Source: Xanthomonas hyacinthi (GTDB lineage Bacteria; Pseudomonadota; Gammaproteobacteria; Xanthomonadales; Xanthomonadaceae). From it: a DNA stretch of 64,000 bases. Below the pieces are notes generated by a model. It did no database searches and was not told the origin of the DNA. It saw only the letters and a program-made list of their open reading frames with translations. The stretch's first letter is position 1, and each line of letters opens with the position of its first letter. Shown here piece after piece: positions 8,104 to 16,568 of this stretch. The translations under genes and the position numbers were made by a program. The stretch is taken from contig NZ_CP043476.1 in the NCBI RefSeq assembly GCF_009769165.1, positions 682,001 to 746,000 on the forward strand, written 5' to 3'.

Positions 8104-10062
8104 ATGAGCCAGCGCGACGACGACCGTTTTCGCGTTCGACCTGGTGCGCCCAAGCAGCGCGGCGACGCCTTCGTCAACAAGGTGCTGCGCCAGGCCAACA
8201 AGGCCGGCGCCAAGCTCGTCAAGGCGGCGGGCAAGGTCGGCCAGCGACCCGGTTCCCGGCTGGGCCGCGGCCATGTCGCGGCGCGTTTCGCAGGCCGAGG
8301 ACTTGGGGCGAATGCCCGGCGCGTCACGATCAAGGCAAGACTGGTCAATCTGGCGCAGGCCGGGCCGCGCTCGACCGCTGCGCACCTGCGCTACATCGAG
8401 CGCGAAGGCGTCGATCGTCAAGGCGGGGCAGGGCGGGCCTACGGTTCGACGACCGACGATGCCGACCTTGAAGCGTTCAAGGAACGCAGTGCCGACGACC
8501 GGCACCAGTTTCGGTTCATCGTCTCGCCGGAAGACGCCGAACAGCTCGACGACCTGCGCACCTACACCCGGCACCTGATGGCACGCATGGAAGCCGACCT
8601 GGGAACCCGGCTGGAGTGGGTCGCGGTCGATCACTGGAACACCGATAGCCCGCATACGCACGTCGTCCTGCGCGGCAAGGACGACGCCGGCAAAGACCTC
8701 ATCATTTCCCGCGACTACATCGCCGAAGGGATGCGCCGGCGGGCATCGGAACTGGCGACCGAATGGCTGGGGCCGCGCACCGAGCTGGAGATGCAGCGCG
8801 CCATGCTGCGCGAAGTCGAACAAGAACGGTGGACGGGGCTGGATCGCAGCTTGCAGCGCGAGGCCGGCGACGACGGCTTGGTGCGCGTCGAACGCTTCAC
8901 CGAACCCCGGCTGCAGCGCCAGCGGCAGGTGCTGATCGGCCGCCTGCAACGCTTGCAGCGCATGGGCCTGGCGACCGAGCAGCAGCCCGGTGCGTGGGCC
9001 GTCCACGCCGGGGCCGAACCGATCCTGCGGGCGATGGGTGAGCGCGGCGACATCATCCGCACCATGCAACGCGCCATGAGCGGCAGGCAGCGCGAACTGG
9101 CCGTGTTCCAGCCCGGCGAGGATGGCCGCGCCATTGTCGGTCGCGTCGCCGGCAAGGGGCTGGCGGACGAGCTGTACGACAAGGGCTATCTGATCGTCGA
9201 TGGCACGGACGGCAAGGCGCACTACGTCGCGCTGCCGCCGCGGTCGGAGCTGGAGCAGTATCCAACCGACGCTGTGGTGGAGGTGAAAGGCGCGGTCGAC
9301 GTGCGCGCCGCCGACCGCAACATCGCCGCGCTCGCCGTCGATGGCCTATACCGCACCGATCATCACCTGGCCGTCGCCCAAGGTCAGGCCACGCCCAACC
9401 GCGACCCGCGCGAGGTGGTGGCCGCGCAGGTGCGCCGGCTCGAAGCCCTGCGCCGCGCCGGCATCGTAGAGCGCGAGGCCGAAGGCGTCTGGCGCGTGCC
9501 TGACGACCTGGCCGAGCGGGGCCGCCAGTACGACGCGCAACGGCTTGGCGGCGGCGTAGCGGTGGAACTGAAATCGCACCTACCAATCGAGCGCCAAGCG
9601 CGCGTGATCGGCCCCACCTGGCTCGACCAGCAATTGATCGGTGGCGGCAAGGGGCTGGGCGAGCTGGGCTTTGGTGCCGAGGTGAAGGATGCGCTGCGCC
9701 AGCGCTCCGACTTCCTGGCCGAACAGGGGCTGGCCGAGCATCGCGGGCGGCGCGTCGTCCTCGCGCGCAACCTGCTGGGAACGCTGCGCGCACGCGAGCT
9801 GGCGAAGGTCGCACAGGACATAGCGACCGAAACCGGCCTGGAGCATCGGCCGCTGGCCGACGGGCAGCGTGTGTCTGGCGTTTACTGGCGCAGCGTCATG
9901 CTCGCCAGTGGGCGCTATGCCATGTTGGACGACGGCAAGGGTTTCAGCCTAGTGCCGTGGAAGCCGGTGATCGAGCAGAGACTGGGGCAGCGACTCAGCG
10001 CGACCATAAACAGTCTCAGTGTGTCTTGGGAAGTCGGTAGGCGGCACGGCATGGGAATTTGA
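8104..10062 (+). CDS. VirD2/RlxS-type relaxase (DUF3363)
   Basis: 652 residues. The N-terminal basic segment is followed by a relaxase domain. HQFRFIVSPEDAEQLDDL is the first conserved block, and NTDSPHTHVVLRG carries the metal-binding H184-x-H186 of the histidine motif. The C-terminal half is DUF3363, ending YAMLDDGKGFSLVPWKPVIE. Such enzymes nick oriT and lead the transferred strand of Tn4371-family ICEs. The ATG at 8104 follows the long non-coding leader. The gene looks full length, yet the traG/trb genes that should follow are replaced by an unrelated efflux operon. Confidence 0.88.
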   Translation: MSQRDDDRFRVRPGAPKQRGDAFVNKVLRQANKAGAKLVKAAGKVGQRPGSRLGRGHVAARFAGRGLGANARRVTIKARLVNLAQAGPRSTAAHLRYIEREGVDRQGGAGRAYGSTTDDADLEAFKERSADDRHQFRFIVSPEDAEQLDDLRTYTRHLMARMEADLGTRLEWVAVDHWNTDSPHTHVVLRGKDDAGKDLIISRDYIAEGMRRRASELATEWLGPRTELEMQRAMLREVEQERWTGLDRSLQREAGDDGLVRVERFTEPRLQRQRQVLIGRLQRLQRMGLATEQQPGAWAVHAGAEPILRAMGERGDIIRTMQRAMSGRQRELAVFQPGEDGRAIVGRVAGKGLADELYDKGYLIVDGTDGKAHYVALPPRSELEQYPTDAVVEVKGAVDVRAADRNIAALAVDGLYRTDHHLAVAQGQATPNRDPREVVAAQVRRLEALRRAGIVEREAEGVWRVPDDLAERGRQYDAQRLGGGVAVELKSHLPIERQARVIGPTWLDQQLIGGGKGLGELGFGAEVKDALRQRSDFLAEQGLAEHRGRRVVLARNLLGTLRARELAKVAQDIATETGLEHRPLADGQRVSGVYWRSVMLASGRYAMLDDGKGFSLVPWKPVIEQRLGQRLSATINSLSVSWEVGRRHGMGI

Positions 10063-10071
10063 TGCTTACCA

Positions 10072-10968
10072 TCACCACGCCTCACACATTTCCCGAACTG
10101 CTCGACGCAGGAACTGATGGCCAGCGTCTTTGTCGAATCGCGGATGCCATGCTTGGCCGATCACGACGGGTTTCAATTGGAACGGTAGCTCAAAAGCACG
10201 AACCTTGACGCCCATCGCCTCCGCTGCGCGGCGAACGTGATTGGGGACGGGAACGATCAAATCACTTTCAAATAGCGCAGCCAAGGCTGTTTGCGGGGAC
10301 GGAACCACCAGCACCACGCGCCTTTTCAGATCGAGGTCAGCTAGCGCGTCGTCTACCGGGCCGTGTGTGCGGCCCCGGCGCGAAATACTGAGTTGGTCGT
10401 AGCGACAGAAGTGCTCGGGCGTGATTTCGCTGTCGAAGATGGGGTGCTCCAAACGCACCATGCCAACGAAATGATCCCTCAAGATGGTCTGAATTCGGAC
10501 CTCCGGCCCCATCTCGCGCAGGGCCCCGATATCGAGATCGATACGGCCCTCTCGCAGACCAGCATCGTCGCTTTCACCCTCCGGGGCGAAGCGCAGTTCG
10601 ACCTTGGGCGCCAACGAACGAAGACGAGCGAGGAGTAGGCCAGCAAAGGTGCCGACGAATCCATCATTGGCACGGACGCTGAAGCGACGCTCAAGCGTCG
10701 CAAGATTGAGAGTAACCGGCCGCAATAGTGCGCCGGCGTCTTCGACGACCCGATGCACCTCTCTGTGCAGTTCCAGTGCTCTGGCGGTGGGAACCAGATC
10801 ACGGCCCGCGCGGATCAGTAGCGGATCGCCCGTCACATGCCGCAGGCGCCCCAACATCCTGCTCACCGACGGCGCGCTGATGTTCAGCCGCTCTGCAGCA
10901 CGTGTGACGCTGCGCTCCTCAAGCAGAACATCGAGCACGGCAAGTAGATTGAGGTCGGCAGCAGGCAT
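10072..10968 (-). CDS. LysR-family regulator of the adjacent efflux operon
   Basis: 298 residues from ATG at 10968; a TTG at 10977 would add three. The N-terminal helix-turn-helix reads DLNLLAVLDVLLEERSVTRA, AAERLNISAPSVSRMLGRLR, followed by a substrate-binding domain with FSVRANDGFVGTFAGLLL. It is transcribed divergently from the efflux genes with about 110 bases between, which contain a LysR-type palindrome. It probably controls that operon in response to an unknown effector. Its convergent 3' end lies only nine bases from the relaxase stop. Confidence 0.9.
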   Translation of the reverse strand: MPAADLNLLAVLDVLLEERSVTRAAERLNISAPSVSRMLGRLRHVTGDPLLIRAGRDLVPTARALELHREVHRVVEDAGALLRPVTLNLATLERRFSVRANDGFVGTFAGLLLARLRSLAPKVELRFAPEGESDDAGLREGRIDLDIGALREMGPEVRIQTILRDHFVGMVRLEHPIFDSEITPEHFCRYDQLSISRRGRTHGPVDDALADLDLKRRVVLVVPSPQTALAALFESDLIVPVPNHVRRAAEAMGVKVRAFELPFQLKPVVIGQAWHPRFDKDAGHQFLRRAVREMCEAW

Positions 10969-11006
10969 GGCGCACAATTCCGGATTTCAAAAAACGAAAA
11001 CATAAT

Positions 11007-11021
11007 TGATCATATCGATCA
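11007..11021. promoter_or_regulatory. Candidate LysR operator
   Basis: TGATCATATCGATCA is a TGATC-N5-GATCA palindrome midway between the divergent lysR and the outer-membrane efflux gene. It fits the T-N11-A pattern of LysR sites and sits in an AT-rich patch unlike the coding flanks. Binding by the neighbouring regulator is inferred. Confidence 0.55.
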
Positions 11022-11080
11022 TTTACGGAATCGGCTATCCCCGCATATCGTTCCCGGGACGACTTATCCGGACCCGACCT

Positions 11081-12559
11081 ATGCGTGAACTGCTTCCCCG
11101 GCATCAAGCGATCTTGCTCGCCTGCGCCACCGTAGTCTTCCTTTCAGCCTGTGCGGCGGGAAGCCATTCGATTCAGCCCGAAGCAATCGCTCTGGACCCT
11201 GCCAGTCTCTCGCCTGGGCGAGACATCGCGGGTGCTGCATTACAAGGCCATGTGGCTGTTGGCACTGAATGGTGGACGTCTTGGGGCGATCCCCAACTCG
11301 ATCGGCTGCTTGCCTCTGACGCCCTGAGGGCGCCGTCGATCGAACCGGCCGCCGCACGTTTGCGCCGCGCATCCGCCAGCTTGGAAGAGGCAGGTGCCGA
11401 TCGCGCTCCCCGAGTCGATGCATCCGGCGAAGCGACAGGCGAACATTTTCCCGATCACTCCACCTATCCCGCGCCCTACGCAGGTAGTTGGAGTAGCGAC
11501 GGTGCCCTGGCGGTCAACGCAAGTTACGCCCTCGATTTCTGGGGCAAACGGCGGGAGGCGCAAGCGGCCGCATCCGCCCGCGCAGATGTCGCGAGCGCCG
11601 AGACCGAGGAAGCCATCCTTCTCTTGCGCACGGCGCTGGTGGATGCCTACGTGCACCTTGATGCCGCCTACCGGTTGCGCGACGTTGCGATTGCTGGCCT
11701 CGCGCGGCGGCAAGGGATCGTCGATCTACTGGCGACGCGCGAACGCGCGGGGCTTGCCACCAGCATTGAGACGACACAGGCGCGCGAGGCGATCACGTTC
11801 ACGCGAGATGAGATCGCAAGGCTGGATGGCGAGATCGCGTTACGCCGCCATCAAATCGCTGCGCTGCTTGGGCGCGATCCGACCTTCGCCGACGGGCTGG
11901 CTCGCCCTTCACTCAAGGCTCTCGAAGACCCCAAGCCTTTGTCAGCCATCCCCGCGAACCTGTTGGGCGCTCGCCCGGACGTGGCGGCCGCACGCGTTTC
12001 AGTCGAGGCCGCCGCCCATGACATAGGTGTGGCCCGTGCCGCGTTCTATCCCGATGTGAACCTTGTTGCCTTCGCCGGTGTGCAAAGCCTTGGTCTCGAC
12101 CATCTGCTGCGCGCAGGAAGCACCGCTACCGGCGCGGGGCCCACAGTGACGCTGCCGATCTTTGACGGGGGGCGGCTCCGTGCCAATCTGCGCGGGAAGG
12201 CTGCCGCCTATGACGCTGCCGTCGCCGAATACAACAACACGCTGACCCGCGCCTTGCAGGAAGTCGCTGACGGCATTGCCAGCGTGTCGACCGAGCGCAC
12301 GCGTCAAAGCGAGGCACGCGCCGCCGTTGCGCACTGGCTGCGCATCCTCGATCTCCAGCGGCTTCGCGAGCGCCAGGGTCTTTCCGGCGCGATGGATCGG
12401 CTCTCGAACGAAACGGCACTTCTGCTGGCCGAACGCCGGGCAGCCGAGTCCGACAGCCGCGTCGCCATCACTCAAGTGGCGCTTATCGACGCTCTCGGCG
12501 GGGCTTGGGCGCCTACTTCCTCCGATTCATCAGGACATTTGATTCATCAGGACAATTGA
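11081..12559 (+). CDS. NodT/OprM-family outer-membrane efflux lipoprotein
   Basis: 492 residues. The ATG at 11081 gives a lipoprotein signal with lipobox LSAC (C24); upstream in-frame ATGs lack this. Two outer-membrane efflux repeats follow, with motifs WWTSWGDPQLDRLL, LDFWGKRREAQAAASARADV and LLGARPDVAAARVSVEAAAH. The family forms the TolC-like exit duct of tripartite pumps. First gene of a cluster with the membrane-fusion protein (2 bases downstream) and the DHA2 pump, so it should be the outer channel of that system. Codon use is less GC-biased than in chromosomal neighbours. Confidence 0.92.
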   Translation: MRELLPRHQAILLACATVVFLSACAAGSHSIQPEAIALDPASLSPGRDIAGAALQGHVAVGTEWWTSWGDPQLDRLLASDALRAPSIEPAAARLRRASASLEEAGADRAPRVDASGEATGEHFPDHSTYPAPYAGSWSSDGALAVNASYALDFWGKRREAQAAASARADVASAETEEAILLLRTALVDAYVHLDAAYRLRDVAIAGLARRQGIVDLLATRERAGLATSIETTQAREAITFTRDEIARLDGEIALRRHQIAALLGRDPTFADGLARPSLKALEDPKPLSAIPANLLGARPDVAAARVSVEAAAHDIGVARAAFYPDVNLVAFAGVQSLGLDHLLRAGSTATGAGPTVTLPIFDGGRLRANLRGKAAAYDAAVAEYNNTLTRALQEVADGIASVSTERTRQSEARAAVAHWLRILDLQRLRERQGLSGAMDRLSNETALLLAERRAAESDSRVAITQVALIDALGGAWAPTSSDSSGHLIHQDN

Positions 12560-12560
12560 A

Positions 12561-13715
12561 ATGACAGACACGTCTTCTTCTCGCACCGTCGATCCGACGG
12601 CCGTCCGCCGCAAGCGCCTCCTTTTCCTCGGCTGTGGCATCGGTATGGCCGCTTTGGGCTGGGCTGCTTATTCATGGCTATCGGATGGCAATAGCCGCTC
12701 AACCGATGACGCCTATGTGAATGGTCATGTCGTCACGGTGACTCCGCAGGTGGCGGGCACAGTCATCCACATCGCCGCCGACAATGCCGACCGCGTGATC
12801 GCAGGCACGCCGCTGGTTGAGATAGACACAACCGATGCGCGTGTGGAACTTGCCGCCGCCGAAGCCAATCTCGCTCGCGCAGTGCGCAACGTGCGCGGTT
12901 TGTTTGCAAGCGATGCACGGTTCGGCGCCGAGATCAGTGTGGCACAGGCCAACCTTGACAAGACTCGTGCAGATTTTCAGCAGCGGCAGGCTATCGCCGG
13001 CACCGGAGCTGTAACCGACGAGGATGTCCGGCACGCCCGCGATGCCGTGCGCAGCGCCGAGGCTAATCTTGCCGCAGCGCGTGAAGCCCGCGCCCAAGCG
13101 TTTGCTCAGACGAGTGGTGTGACGTTGGCGTCGCATCCTGAGGTACAGGCAGCGGCAGAACGAGTACGAGCAGCAGCCCTCGCTCTTGCCCGCACCCGCG
13201 TCGTCGCGCCGGTCAGCGGGATGGTCGCGCAGCGCAGCGTGCAGCTCGGCCGCCGCGTCGCGCCCGGAGACCGGCTGATGGCAGTGGTACCGCTTGACGG
13301 TTTGTGGATCGACGCGAATTTTAAGGAAGTTCAACTCGATGGCATCTGCCCTGGTCAACCAGCCACCGTTACGGCTGACATTTATGGCCGCCACGTCATC
13401 TATCACGGCCGGGTTTCGGACATCGAAGCGGGTAGCGGCGCATCCTTCGCGCTGCTCCCGGCGCAGAACGCAACCGGCAATTGGATCAAGGTCGTGCAGC
13501 GTGTTCCGGTGCGCATCCGGCTCGATCCAGCAGAACTGGCACGAAGCCCCCTGCGCATCGGCTTGTCCGCGAAGGTGGCGGTCGATGCCAGCCACTGCGA
13601 CAGCAATACACGGCCCGCCGCGCCGCAATCCGAAGAAGTCGCCCTCTATTCCGAGCAACAGCGCGACGCCGACGCGATTGTGGCCCGCATCATTGCCGCG
13701 AGCATCGGTGGTTAA
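12561..13715 (+). CDS. EmrA/HlyD-type membrane fusion protein
   Basis: 384 residues. One membrane anchor at about residues 20-40 (LLFLGCGIGMAALGWAAYSW) is followed by STDDAYVNGHVVTVTPQVAG, the classic EmrA biotinyl-lipoyl-like start. A coiled-coil hairpin of about 100 residues follows, then the return half (VVAPVSGMVAQRSVQLGRRV). It links the inner-membrane pump to the outer channel in the periplasm. It follows the outer-membrane gene at once and precedes the MFS pump by two bases, so the three genes are one operon. Confidence 0.93.
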   Translation: MTDTSSSRTVDPTAVRRKRLLFLGCGIGMAALGWAAYSWLSDGNSRSTDDAYVNGHVVTVTPQVAGTVIHIAADNADRVIAGTPLVEIDTTDARVELAAAEANLARAVRNVRGLFASDARFGAEISVAQANLDKTRADFQQRQAIAGTGAVTDEDVRHARDAVRSAEANLAAAREARAQAFAQTSGVTLASHPEVQAAAERVRAAALALARTRVVAPVSGMVAQRSVQLGRRVAPGDRLMAVVPLDGLWIDANFKEVQLDGICPGQPATVTADIYGRHVIYHGRVSDIEAGSGASFALLPAQNATGNWIKVVQRVPVRIRLDPAELARSPLRIGLSAKVAVDASHCDSNTRPAAPQSEEVALYSEQQRDADAIVARIIAASIGG

Positions 13716-13717
13716 CC

Positions 13718-15238
13718 ATGGGTACCAAACAACCCATTGCATCGCTGCACGGAGGGAAGCTCGTGCTGGCGGCAATCACGCTCGGTCTCGCTTCATTCAT
13801 GGCCGTGGTGGATATCACCATCGCCAATGTCTCGGTGCCGACCATTTCCGGGAATCTCGGCGTCGGATCTGAGGAAGGCGAATGGACGATCACCTCCTTC
13901 GCCATCGCCAACGCCATCTGCATCCCGTTGACCGGCTGGCTGGGCCGCCGGTTCGGGCAGGTACGACTGTTCATTGGCGCGGTGGCGGCGTTCACGCTCG
14001 CGTCGGTGTTGTGTGGCCTCGCTTGGTCGTTCGACTCGCTGCTGCTGTTCCGCGTGCTTCAAGGGGCGGTGTCGGGACCGATCGTACCGTTGAGCCAGGC
14101 GCTGCTAGTCGCGGTATTTCCGCCGGAGAAGCGCACCTTCGCGGTTGCCATGTGGGCGATGACCAACATGGCCGGGCCGGTCGCCGGGCCACTGCTCGGC
14201 GGCTGGATCACCGACAGCTATAGCTGGCCGTGGATATTTCTCGTCAATGCGCCCGTCGGCCTGTTCGTTGTCGCCTCAACCGCGATGCTGCTCAAAGGAC
14301 GCGATACGCCGTCGATACGGCTACCGGTGGACCTGCGCGGCCTCTCACTCCTGGCGCTGGGGATTGGCTGTTTGCAGATCACACTGGATCGCGGGAGGAC
14401 GCTCGACTGGTTCGCGTCGCCCTTCATCTGCACCACAGCGATCCTTGCCGTCGTCAGCCTTGTCACACTGGTGATCTGGGAGCTGGGTGAAGCCCATCCG
14501 ATCATCGATCTGCGCCTGTTCGCACATCGCAATTTCACAGTGGGCACGATCGCGGTCGCGGCAGGGTTCGGACTCTATTTCGCGTCGTTGGTGCTGATAC
14601 CGCTCTGGCTTCAAACAAACCTTGGCTACAGTTCGACATGGGCAGGCCTCGTCACCGCGCCGATGGGGCTGTTCGGCATCTTGCTCGCACCATTCCTCGG
14701 TCGCTGGGTGGCGAAGGGAGATGCGCGCGTTTATGCCAGCATCGCGTTTCTCGCTTGGGCCGCGGTCGCATGGTGGCGATCGGGTACGGCGACGACAATC
14801 GACGCCGGCACGATCGCACTATCCCATCTTGCGCAGGGCATCGGCATTGGCTTCTTCCTGACGCCAGTGGTCAGTCTCTCGCTCGCGGGCTTGCCAACGG
14901 AAAAGCTCGCTTCGGTATCTGGTCTTCAGACTGCTATCCGCATGATGTCTGGCAGCCTAATCGCGAGCCTCGCGCAGACCTTCTGGGACAACCGCTCACG
15001 CTTCCATAGCACGCATCTCGTTGAACGGCTGAGTCCGCTCGACGAACATTCGGCAGCGGCCGTCACCACTTTGCGCTCGTCTGGACTTACGGACGACCAA
15101 GCATGGGGCGTCATTGCACGAGCGCAAGACGTGCAAGCGCACATGCTCGCGCTCAACGATTTCTTCTTTTTCTCCAGTTTCGCCTTTCTCGCCGCGCTCG
15201 CGATCATCTGGTTCGCCCATGCGCCGCGTAGGGCGTGA
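13718..15238 (+). CDS. EmrB/QacA-type DHA2 multidrug transporter
   Basis: 506 residues with about fourteen membrane segments. The start at ATG 13718 gives MGTKQPIASLHGG and the first helix ITLGLASFMAVVDITIANVS, whose acidic D is typical of DHA2 pumps. GWLGRRFGQVR is the loop 2-3 motif A and GPVAGPLLGGWITDSYSW is motif C of drug antiporters. It exports toxic compounds driven by protons, working with the fusion protein and outer channel upstream. Substrate unknown; neighbouring genes suggest a metal-chelate or aromatic compound. Confidence 0.93.
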   Translation: MGTKQPIASLHGGKLVLAAITLGLASFMAVVDITIANVSVPTISGNLGVGSEEGEWTITSFAIANAICIPLTGWLGRRFGQVRLFIGAVAAFTLASVLCGLAWSFDSLLLFRVLQGAVSGPIVPLSQALLVAVFPPEKRTFAVAMWAMTNMAGPVAGPLLGGWITDSYSWPWIFLVNAPVGLFVVASTAMLLKGRDTPSIRLPVDLRGLSLLALGIGCLQITLDRGRTLDWFASPFICTTAILAVVSLVTLVIWELGEAHPIIDLRLFAHRNFTVGTIAVAAGFGLYFASLVLIPLWLQTNLGYSSTWAGLVTAPMGLFGILLAPFLGRWVAKGDARVYASIAFLAWAAVAWWRSGTATTIDAGTIALSHLAQGIGIGFFLTPVVSLSLAGLPTEKLASVSGLQTAIRMMSGSLIASLAQTFWDNRSRFHSTHLVERLSPLDEHSAAAVTTLRSSGLTDDQAWGVIARAQDVQAHMLALNDFFFFSSFAFLAALAIIWFAHAPRRA

Positions 15239-15249
15239 GGACGGTAGCT

Positions 15250-15975
15250 ATGCTCTCACTCAAATCTCGCACGTTGCACGACGCCCGTGTCATCGGCATC
15301 GAGGACATTACGCCGCGCATGCGGCGCATCACTGTCGCGGGCGATGGTCTCAAAGCCATGCGTGTTGATCATCCGGCCATGTGGATGAAGCTGTTCTTCC
15401 CCATGCCGTCGAATATCAAGCCCCAGGGCCGCGCCTACACCATACGTGCTTACAACGCCGAAGAAGGCTGGATGGCCTTCGATTTCGCACTGCACGGAGA
15501 CCAGGGGCCAACTGCGTGGTGGATTGCTCACGTCCGCGAAGGAGATTCGCTCCAGCTTGCCGGGCCGAGGCCAGGTTATTGGGTCGATCCCGGACGACAC
15601 GAGCATGTTCTGATCGGCGATGCCACCGCTTTGCCGGCCATATCTGGGATCGTCGAGCAGCTTGCCGCTCATGCGCATGCGCTCGCCTTCATTGAGGTTG
15701 CAGATGCTGCCGAGGAGCAGGCTTTGGTCTGCCAAGCAGAGTGCACCATTCAATGGGTACATTCCGGTGCGGCCTTTCCAGGGACGACCGGGAGTCTGGA
15801 ACTGGCTGTGCAGCAGGCAATCCTGCCGAAAGCGTGCCAGATATTTCTGGCCGGTGAGGCATTCATGGTTCGCGCCATGCGGACGCATCTGCTTGTCGAT
15901 AGAGGCATCCCCAAAGCATCAATCGACGCAAAAGGCTATTGGCGGCTTGGTAGTTCGGACTACCGCGACAAATGA
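15250..15975 (+). CDS. Siderophore-interacting FAD-dependent reductase-like protein (SIP/ViuB)
   Basis: 241 residues. The ATG at 15250 is preferred over a GTG at 15235 because GAGG lies nine bases upstream. The FAD-binding half has RRITVAGDG and GRAYTIRAYN; the NAD(P)H half has HVLIGDATALPAISGIVEQL, both SIP-family marks. Relatives reduce ferric siderophores in the cytoplasm. As the last gene of the efflux operon it suggests that the cluster handles an iron-binding molecule, or that an oxidoreductase modifies the exported compound. The latter link is inference. Confidence 0.85.
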   Translation: MLSLKSRTLHDARVIGIEDITPRMRRITVAGDGLKAMRVDHPAMWMKLFFPMPSNIKPQGRAYTIRAYNAEEGWMAFDFALHGDQGPTAWWIAHVREGDSLQLAGPRPGYWVDPGRHEHVLIGDATALPAISGIVEQLAAHAHALAFIEVADAAEEQALVCQAECTIQWVHSGAAFPGTTGSLELAVQQAILPKACQIFLAGEAFMVRAMRTHLLVDRGIPKASIDAKGYWRLGSSDYRDK

Positions 15976-16037
15976 TCGGGCGAGTCGTCTACCAAGAATC
16001 GGTATCGACGGTTTGGCGATCGTCGAAGAGATGATCG

Positions 16038-16568
16038 ATGGAGCTTCGTCATCTGCGCTGTTTCTTGGCCGTCGCCGAAGAACTCCACTTCGCCCGCGCC
16101 GCCGAACGATTGCACATCGAGCAGTCGCCGCTGTCGCGGGCGATCAAGGAACTGGAAGAAGACCTGGGCGCCCAGCTCTTTGTGCGGACCACGCGGAGCA
16201 CCCGCTTGACTCGCGCAGGAGAGCTGTTTCTGGAGCATGTTCCGCGCGTCTTCACAGCCTTGCAGCAGGCCCGCGACAGCGTGAAGGCTGCCGCCAATGG
16301 CTTCCATAGCCAGTTGCGGGTCGCGCTGTCGGATGGCATTCCACCGTCGCGCTTCTCGACTTTCCTAGCATTGTGCCGTGAAGAAGAACCCGAAATCGAA
16401 ATACGTCTCTTCGAGGTTCCGCTAGCGCAGCAGATCAAAGGGCTGCACGACGACCTGTACGACGTGGGCTTTGCTCGATCGGATGAGGTCGGCGACGGCA
16501 TCATCGCCGAAGCCGTCTGGGACGATCCGCTGATGGTGGCGGTGCCCGCTCGACATCCTCTGTCCTGA
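16038..16568 (+). pseudogene. LysR-family regulator truncated by an IS
   Basis: A normal LysR N-terminus (MELRHLRCFLAVAEELHFA, AAERLHIEQSPLSRAIKELE) and about half of the effector domain. After PARHPL the frame runs into the IS terminal repeat, whose bases supply the stop. A complete protein would be about 300 residues; the missing 120 or so are not found beyond the IS. The insertion was therefore accompanied by loss of the 3' half. The DNA-binding domain could still be made, but effector sensing and tetramerisation would be impaired. Confidence 0.9.

Noticed and set aside
7664..8107. Open frame between traF and the relaxase as a gene.
   Set aside because: Arg/Ala/Pro-rich composition, no ribosome site of note and no recognisable fold; more likely oriT or decayed DNA.
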